Origin: Paraliobacillus zengyii
GTDB lineage: Bacteria > Bacillota > Bacilli > Bacillales > Amphibacillaceae
Reading direction: 5' to 3'
DNA: 64,000 bases
Assembly (NCBI RefSeq): GCF_003268595.1
Contig: NZ_CP029797.1
Location: forward strand, 1,881,501-1,945,500
Shown here: piece after piece, positions 45,452-56,200 of the stretch
Layout of the letters: every line of letters starts with the position of its first letter
How positions within the stretch are numbered: the first letter of the stretch is position 1
Program-made: the position numbers and the translations under genes
The notes under the pieces: model-generated
Database searches by the model: none
What the model was told of the DNA's origin: nothing
The model's input: the letters and a program-made list of their open reading frames with translations, nothing else

Positions 45452-45636
45452 GTGAGATAGCCCTCCATATAGCAAACAATTAGCTATATGACAGTACTGC
45501 ATTTATTAAATACAATACCAATGAACAAGATCGATGAGTTTCTGTTCACTTCGGCAAATCACCCTTTTTGTTACAGTCAATAGCCGCTCATCAGCTTCTT
45601 GTAACATACTTATGATCATTGCACCTCTATGCTCAC
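45452..45636 (-). promoter_or_regulatory. Lysine riboswitch (L box)
   Basis: Minus-strand leader of dapA. Conserved pieces in order are GTGAGCATAGAGGTGC (P1 5' side), AGAAGCTGATGAGCGG, GGTGATTTGCCGAAG, ACTGTCATATAGC and GGAGGGCTATCTCAC (P1 3' side). P1 pairs GTGAG/CTCAC and ATAG/CTAT. A terminator follows, so high lysine should end transcription before dapA. The match to the known L-box pattern is clear by eye. Confidence 0.92.
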
Positions 45637-45675
45637 TTCAATTTCTTATTGAAGTAAAGTTATTATATTAGCTCA

Positions 45676-45704
45676 ACTATATCAAATATATAATACAGTT
45701 GCAA
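45676..45704 (-). promoter_or_regulatory. Promoter of the dapA riboswitch transcript
   Basis: Read on the minus strand: TTGCAA, a 17-bp spacer and TATAGT, about 40 bp before the riboswitch. Confidence 0.7.
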
Positions 45705-45867
45705 TGACAATGGGAGATTTATTATCAGGAAATTTAAAAGTAAGCGAAATATAATAGGTATTTTGTCACATTGCAGTTGTCAGTTTGATACTTTATAGGC
45801 TATTATTATTATAATCGCAACTTTTATAAGGTTTATATAAAAAAGAAGAGACTTGGGGGATTTACAT
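45705..45867 (+). other. Intergenic region upstream of the chemoreceptor
   Basis: The gap 45310-45867 between dapA and the chemoreceptor is 558 bp. Its left part holds the dapA leader described above. This right part is AT-rich, with several TATTATTATTATAAT-like stretches, but no convincing sigma-D (motility) promoter or other element that I can support. Confidence 0.4.
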
Positions 45868-47592
45868 ATGAAAAGATGGAGAAATATGTCGATAAGTTCA
45901 AAGTATGGTTTTACGTTTTTTGTAGCCTTTTTGTTAATAGTTATTTCTACCGCAATTGTTACGAAATTATTATTTAATGTTAGCGAAAATGTTGATGCAT
46001 TAGATCGTCGTGGTGATCGAGCAGTGAAAGTTACTGAAATGGGTTCCTTAATTAGAGCAAAAAGTATTCAAGTTGTAAATTATGCGAATAACGGTGAATC
46101 AACTTATGTGGACGAATATGAATCGTTAAGAGAAGCATTTAACACGTTAGAAGCAGATATTTCCAGCCAAATGGATACGACAGAATTGGCCAATCTTTTT
46201 GATCAAGTTGTTGTTAATGACCAAGCGATGAATGATTTATTTTTAACTGATATAGTAGAAGCGATGGGAACAGGAAATCGTGCTATGGCAAATAGTTATA
46301 CGAATCAAACGAATGAAATACGGTTAGAAACGTTAGATTTATTGGATCAAATCCGTGTGGTTGTAAATGCTGAAAGAAGTGAAGCAGTTACGAATACAAG
46401 AGAGAGTCAGTTATCTGCATTGATTATATTAATAAGTTCAATAGTTTTTTCAATAATAGTGAGTGTGATTTTACTATTCTTTGTAAACAGAGCAGTTACA
46501 ACTAATCTAGGTAAAGTTGTCGCTGTAAGTGATCAAATCTCAAATGGTAATCTAAATGTTAAAAAAATCAATTACGATAGTAAAGATGAAATTGGTGTAT
46601 TAGCATCTTCAATTGATATAATGGCTGAAAACTTGCGTACAATTATTGAGAAAGTAAGTTCTATATCTGGTACGGTGACCTCACAAAGTGATTCGTTAAG
46701 TCATTTTGCTTCTGAGGTACGATCAGGATCAGAACAAATTGCTTCAACTATGCAAGAACTTGCTTCAGGTTCAGAATCACAAGCAAATCATGCTGGTTCT
46801 CTTGCAACAATGATGGAAGCTTTTCAGTCAAAAGTAAATGCAGCAGATAAGAATGGGACAAGTATTTCTGAATCATCCTTACACATGTTAAATTTAACAG
46901 AGTCTGGTTCAGAATCGATGCAAAATTCAATTGTACAAATGACTGTTATTGACCGTATTGTACAAGATGCAGTTAAAAAAGTACAAGGATTAGACAGTCA
47001 ATCTCAACAAATAACTAAATTAGTATCTGTTATTCAAGATATTGCAGAACAAACAAATTTATTAGCTTTAAATGCTGCAATTGAAGCAGCTAGAGCCGGT
47101 GAACATGGTAAAGGTTTTGCCGTCGTAGCAGATGAAGTGCGTAAGTTGGCAGAACAAGTCTCAACATCTGTATCGGATATCACACCAATCGTACAATCGA
47201 TTCAAACAGAATCCAGTAGCGTTGCGAATTCTTTACAGAATGGCTACCAAGAAGTTGAAAAAGGTACCGATCAAATCAGAACGACAGGTGAAACTTTTAA
47301 CACGTTACAACAATCGATTAAAGAAGTGACAGCCAGTATAAATGCAGTAAAAGAGAATATGACAACACTTGTTAAAAGTAGTAATGAAATGAATCATTCT
47401 ATTGAAGAGGTAGCTTCCATATCTGAAGAGTCAGCAGCTGGTATTGAAGAAACTGCTGCTTCGTCACAGCAAACAAATAGTGCTATGGAAGAAGTGGAGA
47501 GTAGCTCAAATCAATTAGCGTCACTAGCAAATGAATTAAATGAAGTAGTACGTGAATTTGATTTAACTAATAACAATAAAAATAATGGATAA
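45868..47592 (+). CDS. Methyl-accepting chemotaxis protein
   Basis: Transmembrane chemoreceptor, 574 residues from ATG 45868 (GGGGGA upstream; the TTG at 45853 overlaps that site). Domains in order are TM1 (about residues 15-35), a roughly 150-residue extracellular four-helix-bundle type sensor, TM2 (about 188-210), HAMP (about 211-265) and a long cytoplasmic coiled coil. The signalling tip contains [20 protein letters not shown] and [17 protein letters not shown]. No che genes are adjacent, so it is a satellite receptor. Ligand unknown. It is followed by a terminator and a GGDEF-EAL gene. Confidence 0.93.
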   Translation: MKRWRNMSISSKYGFTFFVAFLLIVISTAIVTKLLFNVSENVDALDRRGDRAVKVTEMGSLIRAKSIQVVNYANNGESTYVDEYESLREAFNTLEADISSQMDTTELANLFDQVVVNDQAMNDLFLTDIVEAMGTGNRAMANSYTNQTNEIRLETLDLLDQIRVVVNAERSEAVTNTRESQLSALIILISSIVFSIIVSVILLFFVNRAVTTNLGKVVAVSDQISNGNLNVKKINYDSKDEIGVLASSIDIMAENLRTIIEKVSSISGTVTSQSDSLSHFASEVRSGSEQIASTMQELASGSESQANHAGSLATMMEAFQSKVNAADKNGTSISESSLHMLNLTESGSESMQNSIVQMTVIDRIVQDAVKKVQGLDSQSQQITKLVSVIQDIAEQTNLLALNAAIEAARAGEHGKGFAVVADEVRKLAEQVSTSVSDITPIVQSIQTESSSVANSLQNGYQEVEKGTDQIRTTGETFNTLQQSIKEVTASINAVKENMTTLVKSSNEMNHSIEEVASISEESAAGIEETAASSQQTNSAMEEVESSSNQLASLANELNEVVREFDLTNNNKNNG

Positions 47593-47670
47593 ATAAGATG
47601 ATTGTTTATTATGTCGAAAAATGTTGAATAAAAACTATTCACCGTTTATAATAGACTTAAGAAATGTACA

Positions 47671-47701
47671 AAAAGACTACTCTTTAGAGTAGTCTTTTTT
47701 T
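47671..47701 (+). terminator. Terminator of the chemoreceptor gene
   Basis: AAAAGACTACTCT / AGAGTAGTCTTTT with a 2-nt centre, followed by further T. Confidence 0.85.
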
Positions 47702-47774
47702 CGTAATATAAGTTTAACCAACAGTAATACTATCGTGTAAGAGTAGCTAACAAGACAAGAAATGGAGTACAAAA

Positions 47775-50543
47775 ATGAAAACATTAACATTTTGGAGATC
47801 AAAAAGATTTTGGCAGATTCTAGGTTTAAATAGTCTTATAATTATTGGTCTTTTTGTTTTGTTGACTTTTACATCGCAAAAATTGCTTAATGATTATGCT
47901 GAAACTAATTATAAAAATATGATGAACGGTTCCACTATAAGGTTAAACAGTCAAGTAACTAATATGATACAGGAGCTAAACTATATAGGTGAAAACATTC
48001 AGAAAGATAGTGGTGCTAATAGTACCACAGAAGAAGAGATGGTTCGTTATTTGAAAGAAATAGCGACATTTGCCTCCTTGATAGATGGAGGTTCAGTAGT
48101 TGATGTTGATGGCACGGTCTTAGCACATTATCCAGAGCATTATTCTTTAACAAACACACAGTCTAATACATTCTCTGATGAAGAAGACATTTCGTTTAAA
48201 AAATTCACGAATTCTAGCGGGAATAAGTTGATGCAGGTAACGGTACCTATCTTTAAAGATGATAAAGTTTATCGTAATTATAAATTGATTATCGATGTAG
48301 CTAGAAATCCGATGTTTCAAACTTTATTTTCTACACTAGAATTCACAAAAAATAGTTATGTAGCAGTTTATGATTCAGATGGAAAGTCTATATTTGAACA
48401 TAATAAACTTGATAGTCAAATTTCGATTTCATCTTTTCAAATTAATCGGCAGATGCTAACAGATATGTCGCCCGGATTTAAACAAGTATATTATCAAGCA
48501 AATCAGGAAGATAAATCTTATTTTGTTTCCCAACAGCTAATTAGTGGATTAAATTGGTCTGTCTTAATGGCTATTCCAGAAGAGGAAATTAACATTGCCT
48601 CACAAGAGTTGAATAAGGTTTTAATACCTGTTTTCCTTATCTTGTCTATTATCCTATTCTTCACTATTACAATCATGATGCACCGTAACTTACAGCCAAT
48701 AAATCGCCTATTTCATGCCGTAGAGAAAGTTAGTGAGGGTGATTATACACATCGTATTAAGCAAGTTGATCCAACTTCAGACATAGGAACGATTAGTGCA
48801 AAATTTAATGTAATGGTACACGAGTTAGAAAAATATCGTACAGATGTAAAACAAAAGACTGTCGAGTTGAAACAACAAAAGAATTTTCTGAATCGAATAA
48901 TTAATTTTAATCCTAGTGCTATTTATACGATGAATTGGGAAGGTAAGTTTACTTTAATAAATAAAGAATTCGCTTCTTTATATAGCTTAACCCCTGACGA
49001 TATTATAGGAAAAAAAGAACAAGACTTCAATCCAAATGCAGAGGAGGCTTGGCGTTATTTAAAAGTGAATCGTGAAATCATGATGACTAATGAAGCGAAA
49101 GAAACAGAAGATTATCTTATCGACCATAATGGTGATAAAAGATGGTTTCACATTGGTAAAGTACCAATTGTCGGTAATATAGGCGAACAGTTACAATTAC
49201 TATGTGTAGCAACAGAGATAACGGAGATGAAAAAACAAGAAGAACTTATTAAATATCAAGCATTTCACGATGAACTAACGAAACTTCCAAACCGAAAACT
49301 ATTTATTGAAACAATAGATTCAGAAATTAGCTATGCGCAAGAACACGATACGAAAATTGCACTATTCTTTCTAGATCTAGATCGATTTAAGTATATTAAT
49401 GATACATTCGGCCATGATGCAGGCGATTCTTTATTAAAGACTGTTGGACAACGTCTACAGAGCATTCTAAAAGATGCAGACAAAGTTTTCCGTTTTGGTG
49501 GTGATGAATTTACTATTTTAGCAACGCAACTTAATGATAAACAGGAAGCAGCGGATATCGCTAAAGAAATTTTATCTATCCTAACAAAACCTTATCAATT
49601 TAATGAACATAGATTTATTATTACAGCAAGTCTCGGGATTAGTATCTACCCAATTGATGCTACTGGGGTTAATGCACTTACAAAATATGCAGATACTGCA
49701 ATGTATCAATCAAAACAACAAGGTAAAAATACATTCCGATTTTATACAGAAGATATGGAAAATGAAGTAGCTGAAAAATTAAAACTAGAAATGGACCTGT
49801 ATCAAGCAAACGAGCGCAATGAGTTATTTATGCATTATCAACCAATTATAAATACTAATTCAGGTAAAATGACTGGCGTAGAAGCATTGTTACGCTGGGA
49901 ACACAAAGAACTTGGATTGATTACTCCTGCAGAATTCATTCCAATTGCTGAAGAGACGGGTTTAATACATGAAATTGGAGAGTCAGCGTTACGTATCGCA
50001 TGTATGCAAATGAAGAAATGGAATGATAAATTAGATAAGCCGTTATTCCTATCTGTCAATCTATCACCTGTGCAATTACAAGATCAAGAAATTGTTACGA
50101 AGATATGCAAAATATTAGAAGAGACCAACTTTAATCCAGAACTTTTGACATTAGAAATTACCGAATCAACAATTATGAAAAATAAAAATAAAGAAATTCG
50201 TCTTATTAAGCAACTAAGAAAGTTAGGCTGCAAAATTGCAATTGATGATTTCGGAACGGGCTACTCATCATTAAATGTAATAAAACATTTACCAATAGAT
50301 ACGTTAAAAATTGATCGATCATTTATTCAGAACTTACTAATTGACGAAATAGACGATGCCGTGCTGACTGCCGTATTTGAAATGGCAGCAAAGCTTAAGT
50401 TGATCGTTATTGCAGAGGGAATTGAGACAGAAGAACAGTTTGAATATGTTAAACAAAAACACTGTCACTATGTACAAGGTTTTCTCTTTAGCCAACCATT
50501 AGAAGCCGAACAAATTGATATATTCAGAAATGACAATCAATAG
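47775..50543 (+). CDS. Membrane GGDEF-EAL protein with Cache, HAMP and PAS domains
   Basis: Cyclic-di-GMP enzyme of 922 residues. In order: TM1 (about 14-33), extracellular Cache-like sensor (about 35-280), TM2 (about 282-303), HAMP (304-357), short coiled coil, PAS (about 375-487), GGDEF domain with RFGGDEF (575-579), and EAL domain with GVEALLRW (703-705) and DDFGTGYSS (824-832). Both active-site motifs are intact, so synthesis and hydrolysis are both possible. The allosteric I-site position reads KDAD instead of RxxD, so product inhibition may be weak (inference). Monocistronic behind the chemoreceptor terminator. Confidence 0.92.
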   Translation: MKTLTFWRSKRFWQILGLNSLIIIGLFVLLTFTSQKLLNDYAETNYKNMMNGSTIRLNSQVTNMIQELNYIGENIQKDSGANSTTEEEMVRYLKEIATFASLIDGGSVVDVDGTVLAHYPEHYSLTNTQSNTFSDEEDISFKKFTNSSGNKLMQVTVPIFKDDKVYRNYKLIIDVARNPMFQTLFSTLEFTKNSYVAVYDSDGKSIFEHNKLDSQISISSFQINRQMLTDMSPGFKQVYYQANQEDKSYFVSQQLISGLNWSVLMAIPEEEINIASQELNKVLIPVFLILSIILFFTITIMMHRNLQPINRLFHAVEKVSEGDYTHRIKQVDPTSDIGTISAKFNVMVHELEKYRTDVKQKTVELKQQKNFLNRIINFNPSAIYTMNWEGKFTLINKEFASLYSLTPDDIIGKKEQDFNPNAEEAWRYLKVNREIMMTNEAKETEDYLIDHNGDKRWFHIGKVPIVGNIGEQLQLLCVATEITEMKKQEELIKYQAFHDELTKLPNRKLFIETIDSEISYAQEHDTKIALFFLDLDRFKYINDTFGHDAGDSLLKTVGQRLQSILKDADKVFRFGGDEFTILATQLNDKQEAADIAKEILSILTKPYQFNEHRFIITASLGISIYPIDATGVNALTKYADTAMYQSKQQGKNTFRFYTEDMENEVAEKLKLEMDLYQANERNELFMHYQPIINTNSGKMTGVEALLRWEHKELGLITPAEFIPIAEETGLIHEIGESALRIACMQMKKWNDKLDKPLFLSVNLSPVQLQDQEIVTKICKILEETNFNPELLTLEITESTIMKNKNKEIRLIKQLRKLGCKIAIDDFGTGYSSLNVIKHLPIDTLKIDRSFIQNLLIDEIDDAVLTAVFEMAAKLKLIVIAEGIETEEQFEYVKQKHCHYVQGFLFSQPLEAEQIDIFRNDNQ

Positions 50544-50566
50544 GATCAATTGCCAATGCGAAATCG

Positions 50567-50595
50567 TTGACATTTCTGCAATTTAAAAATAAAAT
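50567..50595 (+). promoter_or_regulatory. Strong sigma-A promoter of the IDEAL-domain gene
   Basis: TTGACA (50567-50572), a 17-bp spacer and TAAAAT (50590-50595). Confidence 0.75.
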
Positions 50596-50603
50596 GAACA
50601 GTA

Positions 50604-50653
50604 ACTATTTAATTAATAACCCATTTAGAACTACGCATTTGTTATTAAATAGT
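50604..50653 (+). repeat. Long 5' UTR hairpin before the IDEAL-domain gene
   Basis: ACTATTTAAT plus AAC (split by TAAT) pairs with GTTATTAAATAGT over a 20-nt loop, 13 bp in total. T6 follows 8 nt later (50661-50666), so it could act as an attenuator or stabilise the mRNA. Confidence 0.45.
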
Positions 50654-50690
50654 AATAAGCTTTTTTACTTTAATAAGGTGGTGGCAATGC

Positions 50691-51080
50691 ATGGAAACGA
50701 ATCATACAAATCAAGTTAAAATTGGTGACTGGGTTCGAGCTAAATCAAGTAAAGGTGAGCTAATTCATGGTTTTGTTGAAAAAAATGCATTAGATCACAA
50801 TATTATTCAATTACGTGTTGTAGCAAGTGATAACAAAATGCTTATGGGTCATAGTATTCAAATTAATAAGATTAAACTAAATAAATTGGATATGACAGTA
50901 TCTAAGACTGAGAAACAATTACGTCAATTAATTGATATTGCATTAGAAACAAAAGATGAAGCTTGGTTTCTTGATTTAACAAAACAACTACAATATGTAA
51001 AAAAAACAAAAAAACAAGCTTACATTAAAGCATACCAGTCAAAACCTAATTCTACTCAAGAAGATTTTCGTTCGAATTAA
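50691..51080 (+). CDS. IDEAL-domain protein
   Basis: 129 residues. The N-terminal half (VKIGDWVRAKSSKGELIHGFVE) looks like a small beta-barrel. The C-terminal LRQLIDIALETKDEAWFLDL is an IDEAL domain (named for a conserved I-D-E-A-L like helix; here IDIAL). IDEAL domains occur in small Bacillales proteins, some linked to competence regulation, but this architecture has no assigned role that I know of. ATG follows AAGGTGGTGG. It has its own promoter, leader hairpin and terminator. Confidence 0.78.
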   Translation: METNHTNQVKIGDWVRAKSSKGELIHGFVEKNALDHNIIQLRVVASDNKMLMGHSIQINKIKLNKLDMTVSKTEKQLRQLIDIALETKDEAWFLDLTKQLQYVKKTKKQAYIKAYQSKPNSTQEDFRSN

Positions 51081-51087
51081 GATAAGC

Positions 51088-51125
51088 AAAGACATCCTTT
51101 TCCTATGGATTGGATGTCTTTTTTT
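51088..51125 (+). terminator. Terminator of the IDEAL-domain gene
   Basis: AAAGACATCC / GGATGTCTTT with a 14-nt loop and T run. Confidence 0.8.
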
Positions 51126-51137
51126 GTGGCTATTTTA

Positions 51138-51166
51138 TTGACATGATTTCTGTTATATGGTAAATA
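51138..51166 (+). promoter_or_regulatory. Promoter of htpG
   Basis: TTGACA (51138-51143), a 17-bp spacer and TAAATA (51161-51166). Confidence 0.75.
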
Positions 51167-51173
51167 AGTAATG

Positions 51174-51200
51174 TTAGCACTCGTTAGTTAAGACTGCTAT
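51174..51200 (+). promoter_or_regulatory. CIRCE-like HrcA operator upstream of htpG
   Basis: TTAGCACTC, nine bases, GACTGCTAT. The CIRCE consensus is TTAGCACTC-N9-GAGTGCTAA: the left arm is perfect, the right arm 7 of 9, and the spacing exact. It begins 7 bp after the -10, at the transcription start, where HrcA would block initiation. Confidence 0.7.
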
Positions 51201-51227
51201 TTTAAAATTTGAAAGGGGTATCGATAT

Positions 51228-53108
51228 ATGAGTAAGCAACAATTTGAAGCTGAATCAAAAAGACTATTAGAAATGATGATTAATTCTATTTATTCAAAGC
51301 GTGAGGTATTTATTAGAGAATTGATCTCTAACGCGAGTGATGCGATTGATAAAATGTATTATAAAGCCCTAACGGACGATTCGATCACATTTAATCAAGA
51401 TGACTATTACATAAAAGTGGCTACGGATAAAATCAAACGTCAACTAACTATTACAGATACTGGCATTGGTATGACGAAGGAAGAATTAGAGAACAACTTA
51501 GGTGTGATTGCCAAGAGTGGATCATTAGCATTCAAAAAAGATAATGAAGTAAAAGATGGACATGATATTATCGGACAATTTGGTGTTGGTTTCTACGCTG
51601 CATTTATGGTTGCAGATGTTGTTACAGTATGGACAAAAGCATTAGGTAGTGAACAAGCATATAAATGGCACTCCGAAGGCGCTGATGGTTATTCGATAGA
51701 ATTAGCCGAGAAAGATACTGTTGGAACTACTATCACATTAGATATAAAAGAGAGTACAGAAGAAGATGACTTCGAAAGCTTCTTAGATGAAAATGAATTG
51801 AAAACGATAATTAAAAAGTACTCTGATTTTATCCGTTATCCAATTAAAATGGATATCATTGAAGAGCAATTAAAAGCAGATGACGAAGATGAAACAGAAG
51901 AAGTTGTTGAAGAACAAACAGTAAACAGTATGATACCAATTTGGAAAAAGAACAAAAATGAGCTAAAAACAGAAGATTATGAACAGTTTTACGCTGATAA
52001 ACATTATGGGTTTGATAAACCGCTACAACATATTCATGTTAGTGTAGATGGGAATATTCGTTATGAAGCGATTTTATATATTCCGGAAAACATGCCATAT
52101 AATTACTACTCTGCAGAATACGAAAAAGGTCTAGAATTATATTCAAATGGTGTATTAATCATGAATAAATGTGCAGATTTACTACCAGATTACTTTAGTT
52201 TTGTCCAAGGGCTTGTGGATTCAGAAGATTTATCACTTAATATCTCTCGTGAGATGTTACAACATGATCGTCAATTAAAATTAATTGAGAAAAATATTAC
52301 GAAGAAAATAAAAACAGAATTGCAAAAAATGTTACGAAATGATCGAGAAAAATACGAAAAATTTTATACCTCATTTGGACGCCAGTTAAAATATGGTGTA
52401 TATAGCGACTTTGGTCAAAATAAAGATATCTTACAAGATTTATTATTATTCCATTCTTCTAAAGAAAAGAAACTCGTTACTCTAGAAGAATATGTAGAGA
52501 GAATGCCAGAAGATCAAACGTTTATATATTATGCTTCAGGTCAAACAAATGAGCGAATTGAAAGACTGCCACAAACTGAAATGGTCTTAGATAAAGGCTA
52601 TGAGATTTTATACTTTACAGATGACGTTGATGAATTTGCAATCAAAATGATTATGAATTATCAAGGCAAAGAATTTAAATCAGTATCAAGTGGTGATTTA
52701 GGATTTGATTCAGATGACACAGAAACAAATACAGAAGAAGAAACAAAAGCTAATCATGATTTATTAGATCATATGAAGACTGTATTATCTGGTAAAGTAA
52801 AAGATGTTCGAGTATCTAAACGATTAAAAACTCATCCGGTTTGTTTAAGTAATGATGGTGAAATTTCAATTGAGATGGAGAAAATTTTAAGTATGATGCC
52901 TGATAACCAAGAAGTGAAGGCTGATAAAATCTTAGAAATTAATATTCATCACGATGTATTTGAATCATTAAAAGATGCATTTGTTAAAGACAAGGATAAA
53001 GTAGATGTATATACAAACATTTTGTATAACCAAGCATTATTAATTGAGGGACTAGCTGTAGAAGACCCGATTGCTTTTACCAATGATATCTGGAAAGCTT
53101 TAGCTTAA
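51228..53108 (+). CDS. htpG: Molecular chaperone HtpG (Hsp90)
   Basis: ATP-dependent Hsp90 chaperone, 626 residues, normal bacterial length. The N-terminal GHKL ATPase shows [24 protein letters not shown] and [14 protein letters not shown]; the middle domain includes [15 protein letters not shown] with the catalytic Arg of Hsp90; the C-terminal dimerisation domain ends near IEGLAVEDP. An acidic insert lies near residue 215 ([12 protein letters not shown]). ATG follows GAAAGGGG. It is a single-gene unit with its own promoter, CIRCE-like site and terminator. Confidence 0.96.
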   Translation: MSKQQFEAESKRLLEMMINSIYSKREVFIRELISNASDAIDKMYYKALTDDSITFNQDDYYIKVATDKIKRQLTITDTGIGMTKEELENNLGVIAKSGSLAFKKDNEVKDGHDIIGQFGVGFYAAFMVADVVTVWTKALGSEQAYKWHSEGADGYSIELAEKDTVGTTITLDIKESTEEDDFESFLDENELKTIIKKYSDFIRYPIKMDIIEEQLKADDEDETEEVVEEQTVNSMIPIWKKNKNELKTEDYEQFYADKHYGFDKPLQHIHVSVDGNIRYEAILYIPENMPYNYYSAEYEKGLELYSNGVLIMNKCADLLPDYFSFVQGLVDSEDLSLNISREMLQHDRQLKLIEKNITKKIKTELQKMLRNDREKYEKFYTSFGRQLKYGVYSDFGQNKDILQDLLLFHSSKEKKLVTLEEYVERMPEDQTFIYYASGQTNERIERLPQTEMVLDKGYEILYFTDDVDEFAIKMIMNYQGKEFKSVSSGDLGFDSDDTETNTEEETKANHDLLDHMKTVLSGKVKDVRVSKRLKTHPVCLSNDGEISIEMEKILSMMPDNQEVKADKILEINIHHDVFESLKDAFVKDKDKVDVYTNILYNQALLIEGLAVEDPIAFTNDIWKALA

Positions 53109-53116
53109 TTTTATAT

Positions 53117-53153
53117 AAAAACAACCTCTTCTTTTTTAGAAGAGGTTGTTTTT
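53117..53153 (+). terminator. Terminator of htpG
   Basis: 16-bp stem AAAAACAACCTCTTCT / AGAAGAGGTTGTTTTT with a T5 loop. Confidence 0.85.
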
Positions 53154-53287
53154 ATGTTTTATTTGGAAGCATTTGCATATGGAAGGCGAGACTAGTTGCT
53201 TACGTACGCTTTGTTATTTATTATATTTATGTGCTGATGTGATACAATTCCACTAGTGGATTTTTCTTCATAGGAGTGACTAAACAA

Positions 53288-56200
53288 TTGAATTTAAAAT
53301 TAGACCGTAAAATTATAGAAGCTAGATGCGGTGAACTTTCCTATAAAAGTGGGAATGTTTTTTATCGTAATAATAAAGTTAAGATTGAAACAAGTACACC
53401 GAACTTATGTAAAGCAACTGTTTTAGGTAAAGAAGCTTTTCAAGTTGAAATTGAGAAAAAATCAAATAAAGATTTCCAAGCGACTTGTAGCTGCCCTAAT
53501 TTAGCTAGTTATACGTTTGATTGTCAACATGTAGCAGCGGTATTAATAACAATCAATGAACTACAACGCAAGACGAATGACTCTCAGCCATCACCACATT
53601 TGACAAATGGCTTGTTGGAAATTTTTAATCAACCCACTTCACGCACAAGTGCAGAACAATTACATTTTGAAAATAGAAAAGTACTTGATGTTGCTTTTAT
53701 TTGCAATCCTGTAATAGTAGATAAAGAAGGTCATCTACTAACAATAGAAATGAAAGTAGCTGGAGTAAATGTGTCAGATATTCGAGCGTTCCTAACAAAT
53801 CTTAAAGAAGGAAGATCCTATAGAATTTCTTCAGGGTTTATAGTTGACTTACAAGAACATTGTTTTAATCATAAGACGGATGAAGTTATTCAATTACTAA
53901 TTCAACTTATGACGGATGAACGTTTTTATCTCGAGCATTTATCGAGTGAAACCATCGATCAGATAAAAAAGCAGCAAATACTCATTCCTGCTACTTCATG
54001 GGCCAAAATATTACCGTCATTAAAAAACGTATCAGAGGTTACTGTTCATTATAAATCAGCTACTTATCAAGGGATCCAACTAACCGAAGAAAAATTACCG
54101 TTACTGTTTGAATTAATTGAGACAGCTGAAGATGGTTACCAATTAATTGTAGACGGCTTAGATAATATGATTGTGTTTCTGTCCTATAAGATGGTCTTCT
54201 TCGATGGTAAATTCGAACAATTAAATCAGCAACACACGAAGCAATTAACGGAATTAAAAAGAATATTAGATAATTCAAATGCGAATAAAATACCAATCCC
54301 TAATCAGCAAGTAAACTTTTTTTTAGAAAAAGTTGTACCAGGACTGAATGGATTAGGAAAGGTTACGATTTCAAAAGAACTACAAAAAAATGTTGTACAA
54401 ATCCCGTTGATTGCTAAACTCTATCTGGATCGTGTTAAGAACCGTTTGCTGGCAGGACTAGAATTTCATTATGAAAATACTGTGATTAATCCATTAGAAA
54501 ATAGGGAACCAACGTTAAATACCCTGTTTATAAGAGATGAAGCTAAAGAAGCCGAAATTTTGCAAGTTATGGAAGATAGTCTGTTTGCTACGACTGAGAG
54601 TGGATATGTTCTTTATAATGAGGAGTTAGAATATGACTTTTTATATTATAAGCTTCCAGATTTACAACGGTTGACACAAGTTTATACAACAACTGCAATT
54701 AGAAACCGGATTGTAAAAAGTAACTCGTTTCCCAAAATAAGAGTGAAGTTTAAAAGAGAAAAAACAAACTGGCTAGAATTCACTTTTGAAATGGATGGAA
54801 TACCAGATGATGAAATTCGAGAACTTTTAGAAGCATTGGAAGAAAAGCGTAAATATTATCGTTTGCAAAATGGTGCTTTACTCACATTAAATACAAAAGA
54901 ATTTGACGAGATAAATCGTTTTCTTCAAGGTCTACCTAGAGAAGAAACCGGTAATTTAGTAGATGGTTTAACCATTCCAATAGTTAAGTATATGGAGATA
55001 CTCGATTCGGTCGAATCGAGCAATACCTTTTTAGTGGAAGACTCATTTCGCCACTTTTTAAAAACAATTGAAGATCCTAAAAATATTGCTTTTGCTGTAC
55101 CTGAAAAATTAATATCTATTTTAAGGGATTATCAAGTAGATGGTTACCAATGGTTAAGAACACTAGCTAGCTATGGCTTCGGTGGAATATTAGCCGATGA
55201 CATGGGACTTGGTAAAACGATTCAGAGTATTACTTATATTTTATCTGAGTTGCCAGCCATTCGGGAACAGAAGCGGCCAATATTGATTGTATGCCCATCA
55301 TCTATTACCTTTAATTGGTTAACTGAGCTTACTAAATTCGCACCAGAAATAAAAGCGATTGTTATTGGCGGAAATAAAAATAAAAGGATGAAACAACAAA
55401 CAAATCTACTGAAGATGGATGTCATTATTACTTCCTATCCAATTGTGCGTCAGGACATCCGAATTTTTGAAAAGAATGTTTATCATACTGTCTTTTTTGA
55501 TGAAGCACAGGCTTTTAAGAATCCTGTCACTCAAACAGCCAGATCCGTTAAACGGATTGATGCTGATCATAAATTTGCTCTAACAGGAACACCAGTAGAA
55601 AATACAATAGAAGAATTATGGGCTATTTTCCACGTTATCTTTCCAGATCTATTTTTAGGACTTAAGGAATACAGCACACTTTCTAGAAAGACAATAGCAA
55701 GGAGATCGCGTCCTTTTCTACTTCGTAGGTTGAAGACTACAGTATTAAAAGAACTTCCTAAAAAAACAGAAACACTCGAAACAATTGAGTTATTTTCGGA
55801 ACAAAAGAAACTATATACAGCATATTTGGCTAAACTAAGACATGACACAGTAAAACATTTGGATAAAGAGACATTTCGAAAAAACAAAATTCGAATTTTG
55901 GCAGGATTAACAAGATTACGACAGATCTGCTGTCATCCAAGTCTTTTTATTGATGGTTACACAGGAACATCAGCAAAATTCGAGCAATTGTTGGCTATAG
56001 TTGAAGAGATTAAACAATCAGGTAGAAGGGTGTTAATCTTCTCGCAATTTACGAAGATGCTCGATCTAATTGGTAGAGAATTAACCAACAGAGAACATGC
56101 TTATTTCTATCTTGATGGACAAACACCTGCTGAAGATCGTCTTAAAACATGTAACCATTTTAATGATGGTGTACGAGATATCTTCCTTATATCAATGAAA

